Assembly: GCA_018266055.1 (NCBI GenBank)
Contig: JAFDYT010000001.1
Span: 1 to 64,000 of the forward strand
Direction: 5' to 3'
DNA length: 64,000 nt
Source: Bacteroidota bacterium
GTDB lineage: Bacteria > Bacteroidota > Bacteroidia > Cytophagales > Cyclobacteriaceae
Shown here: positions 34,010 through 42,757 of the stretch, in pieces
Numbering within the stretch: the first letter of the stretch is position 1
Layout: every line of letters begins with the position of its first letter
Notes under the pieces: generated by a model
What the model saw: only the letters and a program-made list of their open reading frames with translations
What the model was told of the DNA's origin: nothing
Databases searched by the model: none
Made by a program: the position numbers and the translations under genes

Positions 34010-36544
34010 ATGAAAAAATTTTTATTCTTTATCGTTGCGCTCGTCGCAGCCTCCATTGCTTTTGCGCAACCTAAGCTTCAATCCCCTTCTGAATTTTTGG
34101 GCTATGAATTGGGCGATCGGTTTACCCGTCATCATCGTGTAGTAGAGTATTTCAAACACGTAGCTGAAGCAGCGCCAGCCAGTGTCCGCACTCAGCAATA
34201 CGGAGAAACGTACGAACATCGCCCGCTCATTTATTCAATCATTGCATCAGCGGAAAATTTTAAGAACATCGAGCAGATTCGTCAGGATAATTTGCGCAGG
34301 GCAGGTTTGCTCGACGGAACACCGTCTACCAAAGTAGCCATCGTGTGGCTGAGTTATAACGTGCACGGCAACGAGGCCAACTCTATGGAGGCGGCCATGA
34401 AAACGATTTATGAATTAGTGAATCCGGCTAACGCGAAATCAAAAGAGTGGCTGAAGAACACGGTGGTTATTATCGATCCGTGTATCAACCCTGACGGTCG
34501 CGACCGCTATGCGAATTACTACAACCAATACGGTAACAATCCGGCCAACAGCGATCCGCAGGCACGCGAGCACCGCGAGCCATGGCCTGGTGGAAGAGCC
34601 AATCACTATTTGTTTGATTTGAACCGCGACTGGGCGTGGGAAACTCAAACTGAATCGCAGGCACGCATAAAAATTTACAATCAGTGGATGCCGCATGTGC
34701 ACGTTGATTTTCACGAACAGGGATACAACACGCCGTACTATTTCGCTCCGGCCGCAGAGCCATTTCACGAAGTGATCAGCACCTGGCAGCGCGAATTCCA
34801 AACGACGATCGGAAAAAACAACGCAAAATATTTTGATGAGCAGGGATGGCTGTACTTCACCCGCGAGCGCTATGATTTGTATTATCCAAGCTACGGCGAC
34901 ACGTATCCGGTGTACAGTGGGGCGATTGGTATGACTTATGAGCAAGGCGGCATCGGAGGCGGGCTTTCAGTAACGACGAACGAAGGCGATCCACTCACGC
35001 TCAAAGACAGGTTGACTCACCACTTCACCAATGGAATGAGCACCATTGAAATTTCTTCGATGAATGCGGCGAGGTTAAACGATGAGTTCGAAAAATTCTT
35101 TAAAGAGAATGCCACGGCACCTTCCGTGCCGTACAAAACCTACGTAATCAAAGCGGAAAACAATCCTGACAAGCTGAAAAAGATTACCGACTGGATGAGT
35201 ACGCATAGCATTCAGTTTGGTCATGCAGCAGCCGGTAGACCTGCGCGGGGCTTTGACTACACCACGCAAACGCAAAACAACTTCACACTTACCACTGACG
35301 ATATTGTGCTGAATATCTATCAGCCGAAAGGCCGCTTTGTCACAACCTTGTTTGAACCGCAAAGCAAACTCAACGACTCGCTCACGTACGATATCACTGC
35401 GTGGAATTTATTTTATAGTTATGGACTAAAGGCATTTGCCCTTACGGAAAAAATAGCCGTTGCAAAAAATTATCAGCCGAAAGTCGCTGCTTCTGAAGCT
35501 ATCCCGGTCAAGCCGTATGCTTATATTTTTAAATACCAAAGCCTGAACGATGTAGAGTTGCTGGCAGCGCTGATAAAAAAAGGAATTAAAGTAAGAGCAA
35601 GCGGCAAATCATTCGCCTCTGGTGGACAGACCTTTGAGCCAGGCACTTTGCTGGTCACGAGGCGCAACAACGAAGGCATTGCCGACTTTGATAACGTTGT
35701 TCAATCCATTGCCAAAAGCCTTGATCGAAAAATTTATGCAACGCAATCGGGGTTTGTAGATAAAGGTTTTGATTTTGGATCACGTGAAGTAAACCATTTG
35801 AAAGCACCGAAGGTGGCGCTGCTGGGCGGAGATCAAACTTCGTCGTTGGGCCATGGTGAGCTGTGGCATTTCTTTGAGCAGCAGATTCATTATCCGGTAA
35901 CAGTTATCGGCACAGATTATTTCAAAACAATCGACCTGTGGAAATATACTGTGTTGGTTGTGCCCGATGGCAACTATAAATTATTTGATGAAGGAATGCT
36001 GTCGATGATTGAGCGCTGGGTAAGTGACGGAGGCAAGTTGATTCTCATTGCCAACGGGGCTGGCACCTTTGCCGACAAAAAAGGATTTGCCTTGAAGGAA
36101 TTTGCCGATGACGACGCAAAGAAAAAAACCGAGAAGGAAGACAAAGAATTGAAGGAAAAAGAGGGCCCGGTGAAATTTGCAGAAGCAGAACGCAAAGAAT
36201 TAAGCAACAATATTTTTGGTGCGATCTACAAAGTCACGCTCGACAAAACTCATCCGCTGGCCTTTGGCCTTGACGATTACTACTACTCACTGCGCACCAA
36301 TGAACTTCATTTTTCGTACCTCGAGCAGGGCTGGAACGTGGGCATTCTCAAAGGAAAACAAAAACCACTGATTGGCTTTGCCGGTAAGAACATCAACAAG
36401 AAGCTCGAAAACACGCTTGTGTTTGGTGTGGAAGACAAAGGAAAAGGTCAGGTGGTGTACATGACCGACAATCCGATGTTTCGTTGCTTTTGGGAAAATG
36501 GCAAGATGATTTTCGCGAATGCGGTATTTATGGTAGGCCAATAG
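34010..36544 (+). CDS. Secreted M14-family zinc carboxypeptidase
   Basis: The 844-residue protein has a signal peptide (MKKFLFFIVALVAASIAFAQ). The M14 domain (about 25-360) shows the zinc ligands His119 and Glu122 in NVHGNEANSME and His235 in VDFHEQGYNTPY, with NPDGRDRYANYYNQYGNNP between. The C-terminal half carries a glutamine-amidotransferase-like fold (VALLGGDQTSSLGHGELW, LVVPDGNYKLFDEGML, GGKLILIANGAG) with a charged insert (DDDAKKKTEKEDKELKEKEG near residue 702). This architecture occurs in several Bacteroidota peptidases. It probably degrades peptides outside the cell. Confidence 0.92.
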   Translation: MKKFLFFIVALVAASIAFAQPKLQSPSEFLGYELGDRFTRHHRVVEYFKHVAEAAPASVRTQQYGETYEHRPLIYSIIASAENFKNIEQIRQDNLRRAGLLDGTPSTKVAIVWLSYNVHGNEANSMEAAMKTIYELVNPANAKSKEWLKNTVVIIDPCINPDGRDRYANYYNQYGNNPANSDPQAREHREPWPGGRANHYLFDLNRDWAWETQTESQARIKIYNQWMPHVHVDFHEQGYNTPYYFAPAAEPFHEVISTWQREFQTTIGKNNAKYFDEQGWLYFTRERYDLYYPSYGDTYPVYSGAIGMTYEQGGIGGGLSVTTNEGDPLTLKDRLTHHFTNGMSTIEISSMNAARLNDEFEKFFKENATAPSVPYKTYVIKAENNPDKLKKITDWMSTHSIQFGHAAAGRPARGFDYTTQTQNNFTLTTDDIVLNIYQPKGRFVTTLFEPQSKLNDSLTYDITAWNLFYSYGLKAFALTEKIAVAKNYQPKVAASEAIPVKPYAYIFKYQSLNDVELLAALIKKGIKVRASGKSFASGGQTFEPGTLLVTRRNNEGIADFDNVVQSIAKSLDRKIYATQSGFVDKGFDFGSREVNHLKAPKVALLGGDQTSSLGHGELWHFFEQQIHYPVTVIGTDYFKTIDLWKYTVLVVPDGNYKLFDEGMLSMIERWVSDGGKLILIANGAGTFADKKGFALKEFADDDAKKKTEKEDKELKEKEGPVKFAEAERKELSNNIFGAIYKVTLDKTHPLAFGLDDYYYSLRTNELHFSYLEQGWNVGILKGKQKPLIGFAGKNINKKLENTLVFGVEDKGKGQVVYMTDNPMFRCFWENGKMIFANAVFMVGQ

Positions 36545-36546
36545 GC

Positions 36547-37173
36547 TTACCCGAAAAGACTGTTCAATTCAAGATCTACTTTGCTAACGATCGAAGAAAA
36601 ATCTTCGATGTTGTTGACAAAATCGAGGTGGTTCATGTCGATCACCAAAAGTTTGCCTTTGTATTCGCTGATCCATTTTTCGTAATGTTCATTCAGCGTT
36701 TTTAAATATTCAAGCTTAATGTTGAATTCGAAGTCGCGGTTGCGCCGCTGAATTTGAGAAACCAGTTTAGGAATGTCGGCCTTCAGGTAGATGAGCAAAT
36801 CGGGTGGCTGCACAAAGTTGATCATCGAGTGAAAAATGTCGAGGTAGCTTTGGTAATCGCGGTCGTTGATGTGCCCGCTCTTGTGCAGATTTTTGGCAAA
36901 GATGTAGGCGTCTTCATAAATAGTCCGGTCCTGAATAATGGTTTTTTCGCTTTCGCGGATAACGCGCACTTGCGTGAAACGGCTGTTGAGAAAATAGATT
37001 TGCAGATGAAACGCCCAGCGCGTCATGTCTTCGTAAAAATCGCGGAGGTAGGGATTTGTATCAACCGATTCATACAGCGGAGTCCAGCCGTAGTGTTTGG
37101 CTAATTTTTCAGCAAGAGTAGTTTTTCCGGAGCCAATGTTTCCCGAGACGGCAATGTGTTTGATCGGTTTCAA
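36547..37173 (-). CDS. Deoxynucleoside kinase
   Basis: The 208-residue protein has a P-loop at the start (SGNIGSGKTTLAEKL, Lys17) and the dNK/TK2-like motifs NPYLRDFYEDMTRWAFHLQI, IQDRTIYEDAYIFAKNL and QRRNRDFEFNIKLEYL. It phosphorylates deoxynucleosides for salvage; the exact base is not clear. There is no ATG at the start: TTG at 37173 opens the frame, and no in-frame ATG is seen upstream near it. It converges with the M14 gene with 2 bp between the stops. Confidence 0.9.
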   Translation of the reverse strand: MKPIKHIAVSGNIGSGKTTLAEKLAKHYGWTPLYESVDTNPYLRDFYEDMTRWAFHLQIYFLNSRFTQVRVIRESEKTIIQDRTIYEDAYIFAKNLHKSGHINDRDYQSYLDIFHSMINFVQPPDLLIYLKADIPKLVSQIQRRNRDFEFNIKLEYLKTLNEHYEKWISEYKGKLLVIDMNHLDFVNNIEDFSSIVSKVDLELNSLFG

Positions 37174-37220
37174 GCAATGAAGTTTGTGGGCTCAAAGTTG
37201 ACACAATTCTTTTACTCTTG

Positions 37221-37245
37221 AAACCAGAAAATTCAATACTGGTTT
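37221..37245. repeat. Inverted repeat AAACCAG/CTGGTTT between dNK and mqo
   Basis: AAACCAG (37221-37227) and CTGGTTT (37239-37245) form a perfect 7-bp inverted repeat with an 11-bp spacer, in the 139-bp divergent region upstream of mqo. It could be an operator or chance. Confidence 0.3.
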
Positions 37246-37256
37246 GAAACAATGAA

Positions 37257-37288
37257 TTTGGAAGCATACCAATGTTGCCCTAACTTGG
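37257..37288 (+). promoter_or_regulatory. Promoter-like TTTG-N20-TAACTTGG for mqo
   Basis: TTTG at 37257-37260 and TAACTTGG at 37281-37288 are 20 bp apart; the -7 box has one mismatch to TAnnTTTG. The expected leader is about 20 nt. Confidence 0.5.
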
Positions 37289-37312
37289 TCGGTTTAATTT
37301 TAATCTGAAAAC

Positions 37313-38818
37313 ATGTCAACAGGAATCAGGCCGTTGGTAAAAGAAACTGACGTAGTGTTAATGGGTGCGGGTATCATGAGCGCCACGCTGGGCATTCTGC
37401 TTAAAGAATTGAATCCGGATATCACCATTCAGATTTTTGAACGCCTTGATGCGGCAGGAATGGAAAGCTCGGACGCCTGGAACAATGCCGGAACGGGTCA
37501 CTCCGCGTTTTGTGAGTTAAACTACACACCACAAAAGCCCGACGGCTCGATTGATATTTCCAAGGCTGTGAAAATTGCTGAATCGTTTGAGGCGTCGCGC
37601 GAATTCTGGTCGTACTTGGTTCAAAAAAATTACTTGCCTAACCCTTCCGAGTTTATTTCCCCAATCCCGCACATGAGTTTGGTGTGGGGTGATGACAACG
37701 TTAATTATTTGCGGAAGCGCTATGCGGCCATGCAGGCTAGTCCACTTTTCAAAGACATGATCTACACGGAAGACCGCGAGCTCATTACACAGTGGGCGCC
37801 CATCGTAATGAAGGGCCGCGATGCCAACCAGCCCGTTGCGGCCACACGCATGGACATAGGCACTGACGTAAACTTCGGTGCACTCACACGCAGTCTGTTC
37901 AATCAATTGAATAAAATGCAGGGCGTGACATTGCATTATAACATTGAGGCACTCGACCTCGACCCCGACGGCAAAGGAGGATGGGACGTATTTGTGAAGA
38001 GCTTGCTCACCGGCGAGAAGAGCAAAGTGAACACAAAATTTGTTTTCATCGGAGCGGGTGGCGCCACCTTGCACTTGCTGAAGCGTGCGGAAATAGAGGA
38101 GCGTAAAGGATACGGGGGGTTTCCTGTCAGCGGCCTGTGGCTGAAATGTTTGAACGAAGAGTTGATCAAACAGCACCACGCCAAAGTGTATGGCAAGGCC
38201 ACGGTAGGCTCACCACCCATGTCTGTGCCGCATGTTGACACACGCATTATAGATGGGAAAAAGGAATTGCTGTTTGGTCCCTTCGCGGGATTCTCAACTA
38301 AGTTTTTGAAAAACGGATCGCTGATGGATTTACCAAAATCTATCCGGCTGGACAATGCCATCCCGATGATTTTTGCGGGGATGAAAAACATGCCGCTCAC
38401 CAAGTACCTTATCGAGCAGGTAAGGCAAACTCCAGAGCAACGGCTTGCTGCTCTTGAAGAATATGTGCCCGTCACCAAACTGGAAGACTGGGAATTGAAA
38501 GAAGCGGGCCAGCGCGTGCAGGTGATCAAGAAAGACAAAAAGGAAGGTGGAATCCTTGAGTTTGGAACGGAGGTTGTCGTTTCGCAAGACGGCACCGTAG
38601 CAGCCTTGCTCGGCGCTTCGCCAGGCGCATCCACAGCCGCCGCCGTAATGCTCGGTATTCTGCCGAAGTGTTTTAAGAAACTAAGCCAGGCGCAGTCGTG
38701 GCAGGATAAATTAAAAGAGATGGTTCCGTCCTTCGGGCAATCGCTTTCACAAAATGAAAAATTGCTGAAGGAATCGCGCCAGCGCACAGCGTCAATACTT
38801 GGTCTTGCTAAGAAATAG
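37313..38818 (+). CDS. mqo: Malate:quinone oxidoreductase
   Basis: Mqo oxidises malate to oxaloacetate and passes electrons to quinone at the membrane. The 501 residues start with the FAD motif VLMGAGIMSATLGILLKELN and continue with SSDAWNNAGTGHSAFCELNY, TRMDIGTDVNFGALTR and LFGPFAGFSTKFLKNGS. The C-terminal LLGASPGASTAAAVMLGIL is the second FAD contact. It is monocistronic by appearance, with gldB 110 bp downstream. Confidence 0.96.
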   Translation: MSTGIRPLVKETDVVLMGAGIMSATLGILLKELNPDITIQIFERLDAAGMESSDAWNNAGTGHSAFCELNYTPQKPDGSIDISKAVKIAESFEASREFWSYLVQKNYLPNPSEFISPIPHMSLVWGDDNVNYLRKRYAAMQASPLFKDMIYTEDRELITQWAPIVMKGRDANQPVAATRMDIGTDVNFGALTRSLFNQLNKMQGVTLHYNIEALDLDPDGKGGWDVFVKSLLTGEKSKVNTKFVFIGAGGATLHLLKRAEIEERKGYGGFPVSGLWLKCLNEELIKQHHAKVYGKATVGSPPMSVPHVDTRIIDGKKELLFGPFAGFSTKFLKNGSLMDLPKSIRLDNAIPMIFAGMKNMPLTKYLIEQVRQTPEQRLAALEEYVPVTKLEDWELKEAGQRVQVIKKDKKEGGILEFGTEVVVSQDGTVAALLGASPGASTAAAVMLGILPKCFKKLSQAQSWQDKLKEMVPSFGQSLSQNEKLLKESRQRTASILGLAKK

Positions 38819-38928
38819 TACTTCGGCCTGAAGTTTTCCTCATGTTTATAAACAATTTCTGCAGGATACGAAGTAGCCTTCGTTTCCGTTTATATTGCAC
38901 TTTAATTTTATCCCCGGTTTTTATTGCT

Positions 38929-39936
38929 ATGAATCGTCTAATCTGCTTCGTTTCTTTTTTCGCCATTTTAATCTCTTGCCAGCCCGACGAAGAGAAATGC
39001 GTACTCAATCCGGAAATAAAAATCGACCTGAAGGTTTCTTCACTCGAAGATTCGATCCCCCAACTTCATACCAAAAAACAACTGGTTAGTTTTTTCTCGC
39101 GGCATGCGGCTTTGCGTGATATTTTTTTCGGGCGGACAAATTATCCTGACGATTCTGTGTTTATCAACAAACTTTTCAGGCGTTTCAATCATCCTTCGTT
39201 CGACACGTTGCTAACGCAGACGAAGCAATTGTTTGGCAGCGGACAAAAGCTTAAAGAGGAATTTCAGCGAGCTTTTGCCAATATGAAGTATTACTATCCG
39301 GATTTTCAACCGCCGCGGATTGAAACGGTGATCACAGGCATGGAAAGCGATTTGTACGTTAGCGATTCGCTGATCATCGTAGGTCTGGATTATTACTTAG
39401 GCAGGCGGTCGAGCTACAAACCCGACATGTACGCGTACATGCTGAGGAGATATGAAGAAAACTTTATTGTGCCCTCAGCCCTTTTGCTTTATGGAATTGA
39501 TTCGAAGTACAACAAAACAAATTTGAATGACAGGACGATGATGGCGGAGATGATCACTTACGGCAAAGCCTACTATTTTGCCAAGCACATGCTGCCTTGC
39601 GTTCACGACAGCGTGTTCATTGGCTATACAGGCAAAGAGATTGAAGGGGCAAAAGCCAATCAGGATATGATCTGGAAAAGGTTTGTGCAAGACGAAGCGC
39701 TGTTTTCCACAAGCCAACGAATGAAAGAGCGTTACATTGGTGAGCGCCCCAAAACTTATGAAGTGGGTAATGAGTGCCCCGGGCGCATAGGCACTTGGGT
39801 GGGCTGGCAGATTGTTAATGAATTCATAAAAGTAAAACCTGACGTATCATTGCCTGCCTTAATGAATCTTAAGGACCCGCAGAAGATTTTCAAAGAGTCG
39901 AAGTATAGGCCGCCTATGGGCGATGACGCGAAATAG
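38929..39936 (+). CDS. gldB: Gliding motility lipoprotein GldB-like
   Basis: From the ATG at 38929 the protein has 335 residues and starts with a lipoprotein signal (MNRLICFVSFFAILISC). GldB-like landmarks are LIIVGLDYYLGRRSSYKPDM, EMITYGKAYYFAKHMLP, IGYTGKEIEGAKANQDMIWK, NECPGRIGTWVGWQIV and the end KIFKESKYRPPMGD. GldB is needed for gliding and type IX secretion function in Flavobacterium and relatives; its exact role is unclear. An upstream ATG at 38842 would give a signal 29 residues longer, which is unlikely. No gldC is seen next to it. Confidence 0.82.
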   Translation: MNRLICFVSFFAILISCQPDEEKCVLNPEIKIDLKVSSLEDSIPQLHTKKQLVSFFSRHAALRDIFFGRTNYPDDSVFINKLFRRFNHPSFDTLLTQTKQLFGSGQKLKEEFQRAFANMKYYYPDFQPPRIETVITGMESDLYVSDSLIIVGLDYYLGRRSSYKPDMYAYMLRRYEENFIVPSALLLYGIDSKYNKTNLNDRTMMAEMITYGKAYYFAKHMLPCVHDSVFIGYTGKEIEGAKANQDMIWKRFVQDEALFSTSQRMKERYIGERPKTYEVGNECPGRIGTWVGWQIVNEFIKVKPDVSLPALMNLKDPQKIFKESKYRPPMGDDAK

Positions 39937-40037
39937 TTTTGACCGCACAAAGAAATTCTCTCTGGAAGTGAAACTATAAGTGATTTTATCAGTATATGAT
40001 GTTTTACTGTTTCTAGTTTTTACCAAAACCTAAGCAC

Positions 40038-41402
40038 ATGACCAAACGAACGTACATCATTGCGGCAGGCGTTGTACTTGCGCTGCTCGTTCTTTATTTT
40101 TTTCTACGAGGAGGCACCAATGGTCAGACGGCGGATATAATGGCCGTGGCTAAGAAAGGCGAGTTTAAAGTAGAAGTAGAAACGTCGGGAGAACTCGAAG
40201 CAAAAAACTCAGTGAAGATCTTAGGGCCACAAGCGCTTCGCAACTTTCAAATCTGGCAAGTCACTATTCAGAATATCGTCAACGAAGGCACGGTTGTAAA
40301 AAAAGGAGATTGGGTAGCTACGCTCGATCGCTCGGAGTTTCAAAAAAAATATACCGACAAGCAAATCGAGCTTGAAAAAGCAAATTCAAAGTTTGTACAA
40401 ACACAATTAGATACGACACTCATCATGCGGCAGTCGCGCGATGAACTCATCAATCTAAAATACGCCGCCGAAGAAAAGAAAATCATTTTAGACCAGTCGC
40501 AATTCGAGCCGCCGGCCACAATCAAGCAAGCCGAGATTGCGCTCGACAAAGCCAACCGTGCCTATGAGCAGGCAATTGAAAATTATAAAATCAAAAAAAA
40601 TCAGAACGTAGAGAAGATGCGCGAAGTCTCCGCCGAACTCCGTAAGGTGCAAGGTGACCTCAATAACATGACTTCGGTGCTGCAGTCGTTTGAAGTAAAA
40701 GCGCCAGAAGACGGAATGGTGATTTATGAAAAGGGATGGGATGGCCGCCCGATCAAAGCAGGTTCACAAATTCAGATGTGGGACCCAAAAGTGGCCTCGC
40801 TCCCTGACCTTACGAGGATGGTTTCTAAAACGTATGTCAACGAAGTAGATGTGCGCAAAGTAAAGAAAGGTCAACACGTAGAGATTGGATTGGATGCATA
40901 TCCGGAAAAGAAATTGAAAGGGTCAGTAGTGAGTGTGGCTAACGTGGGCGAGCAGCGCCCCAACTCTGATGCCAAAGTTTTTGAAGTCATGGTGGATATC
41001 GAAGGAACCGACGCAACCCTTCGCCCATCAATGACTACCAGTAATAAAATTATTGCCAGTGTAAAAGACAAAGTAGTGTTCATTCCACTGGAGTGCTTGC
41101 AGACCGAATACGACTCGATCACTTATGTCTTTAAGAAAGATGGAGCAAGCATTGAGAAACAAGAAGTGATTGTAGGCGAAACCAACTCCAACGATGCCAC
41201 AATTTTAGGAGGAATTACCGAAGGCGATAAAATCTTTTTGTCGGTACCTCCGGGCCAGGAGGGAAAGGCCAGTAAGCTTTTGCCCGAACTGAATGGAAAA
41301 AGGAAGAAGAAAGATGAACAAGGAAAACCCGCTGAGCCTACGGCTATGTTGAAATCAAAAAATACTACGGCTGAACTGAACACCAAAAAGCCGGGCCAGT
41401 GA
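40038..41402 (+). CDS. HlyD-type efflux adaptor (membrane fusion protein)
   Basis: The 454-residue protein has one N-terminal membrane helix (KRTYIIAAGVVLALLVLYFF), a lipoyl-like part with KKGEFKVEVETSGELEAKNS, a long coiled-coil hairpin (about 110-220) and an adaptor barrel with KAPEDGMVIYEKGWDG and VASLPDLTRMVSKTYVNEVD. It bridges an inner-membrane permease and an outer-membrane TolC. The stop overlaps the permease start as GTGA, and TolC follows, so the three form one machine. The C-terminal tail is Lys-rich and poorly conserved. Confidence 0.92.
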   Translation: MTKRTYIIAAGVVLALLVLYFFLRGGTNGQTADIMAVAKKGEFKVEVETSGELEAKNSVKILGPQALRNFQIWQVTIQNIVNEGTVVKKGDWVATLDRSEFQKKYTDKQIELEKANSKFVQTQLDTTLIMRQSRDELINLKYAAEEKKIILDQSQFEPPATIKQAEIALDKANRAYEQAIENYKIKKNQNVEKMREVSAELRKVQGDLNNMTSVLQSFEVKAPEDGMVIYEKGWDGRPIKAGSQIQMWDPKVASLPDLTRMVSKTYVNEVDVRKVKKGQHVEIGLDAYPEKKLKGSVVSVANVGEQRPNSDAKVFEVMVDIEGTDATLRPSMTTSNKIIASVKDKVVFIPLECLQTEYDSITYVFKKDGASIEKQEVIVGETNSNDATILGGITEGDKIFLSVPPGQEGKASKLLPELNGKRKKKDEQGKPAEPTAMLKSKNTTAELNTKKPGQ

Positions 41403-42757
41403 TTTCAAAAAGAATATTGGCCAACTTCTACATTGCAGTCAGTGCGGTGTTGGTAAACAAAATCAGGTCGTTACTTACGGGCCTGGGAATAATCTTTGGT
41501 GTGGCGGCCGTGATAGCCATGCTCGCCATAGGCAATGGCGCCCAAAAGGAACTCCTTGAGCAAATCAAATTGGTGGGCGTGAACAACATTGTGGTGAAGC
41601 CCATTGTTCAGCAAAAGGAAGAAAAGGTAGAAGAGGAGGTCGGCAAAAAAGAAAAGAAAAAATTTTCTCCCGGCCTGACCTTACGCGATGTAGCCGGAAT
41701 TCAAAAGGTAATTCCTGGCATTTCTCAAGTGAGTCCTGAAGTCCTGATCGAAACCACGGTGATCCGTCAAGGGCATCGGCGGTCTGCCAAACTCATTGGC
41801 GTGCAACCTTCCTATTTCGATATTTTTAATTTCACCCTAAGCGCAGGTCAGCATTTCAACGAAGAACAAATGCGGTTGGGATCGCCGGTGTGTATCATTG
41901 GAAGCGGTATCAAGAGCAAGTTTTTTCCCACAGAAAACCCTGTCGGCAAAAGCATTAAAGTGGGACCGCACTGGCTGCTAATTGTTGGCATACTCAAAGA
42001 GCGTGTCATTTCGCAAACCAGTCTTGGGAAGCTTGGGATTCGGGATTACAACATGGACATCTACGCGCCGTTGCACACGATCTTAATTCGGTATAAAAAC
42101 AGAGAACTCATTACGCAGGAAGATTTGCGCCTTGCTTCCATGCGCAGCCAGGGAATGATCATCGATACTTCAACGGATCCAAAAGAAGAAGAGCAGAACA
42201 AAAATTATCATCAGCTCGACAAACTGGTGATTCAGGTAAAAGAAACCAGTTCGCTCCAGCCTACGGCAGAAGTACTACAGCGCATGTTGAAGCGCAAACA
42301 CTTTGACGTGGTCGATTATGAAATTGAAATCCCTGAGTTGCTGTTGAAGCAGCAGCAGCGCACCAACGATATTTTCAACTATGTACTTGGCGCAATCGCG
42401 GGTATTTCATTACTCGTGGGCGGTATCGGTATTATGAACATCATGCTGGCGTCTGTGTTGGAGCGTATTAAAGAGATTGGCTTGCGCCTGGCTATCGGCG
42501 CGCAGAAGAGTGATATCGTGCAGCAGTTTTTATTTGAGTCGGTAATGATCAGCGTGAGCGGCGGGCTGATCGGCGTGGCGTTGGGCGGTGCGATGGCGTA
42601 TGTGATATCTACCTTTGCCGGCATCCCAACCATCATTACGTTAGCATCAATTATTTTGTCATTCGGGGTGGCTGCTTCCGTGGGCCTCGCCTTTGGTATT
42701 GCACCGGCACGTCGTGCGGCACAACAAGATCCTATTGCTTCCTTACGCTATGAATAA
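41399..42757 (+). CDS. MacB-like ABC transporter permease
   Basis: The 452-residue protein has an N-terminal membrane helix (residues 13-45, VNKIRSLLTGLGIIFGVAAV), a large MacB periplasmic domain (about 55-310) and the FtsX-like three-helix core (SLLVGGIGIMNIMLASVLER, KEIGLRLAIGAQ, QDPIASLRYE). Start is GTG, overlapping the adaptor stop as GTGA. The permease lacks the fused N-terminal ATPase of E. coli MacB, and no separate ATP-binding gene is next to it, so the ATPase must be encoded elsewhere. It overlaps the TolC gene by 8 bp. Confidence 0.9.
   Translation: MISKRILANFYIAVSAVLVNKIRSLLTGLGIIFGVAAVIAMLAIGNGAQKELLEQIKLVGVNNIVVKPIVQQKEEKVEEEVGKKEKKKFSPGLTLRDVAGIQKVIPGISQVSPEVLIETTVIRQGHRRSAKLIGVQPSYFDIFNFTLSAGQHFNEEQMRLGSPVCIIGSGIKSKFFPTENPVGKSIKVGPHWLLIVGILKERVISQTSLGKLGIRDYNMDIYAPLHTILIRYKNRELITQEDLRLASMRSQGMIIDTSTDPKEEEQNKNYHQLDKLVIQVKETSSLQPTAEVLQRMLKRKHFDVVDYEIEIPELLLKQQQRTNDIFNYVLGAIAGISLLVGGIGIMNIMLASVLERIKEIGLRLAIGAQKSDIVQQFLFESVMISVSGGLIGVALGGAMAYVISTFAGIPTIITLASIILSFGVAASVGLAFGIAPARRAAQQDPIASLRYE

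Noticed and set aside
38820-38836. A terminator after mqo (ACTTC/GAAGT)
   Set aside because: The stem is only 5 bp with a short T run, too weak to call.
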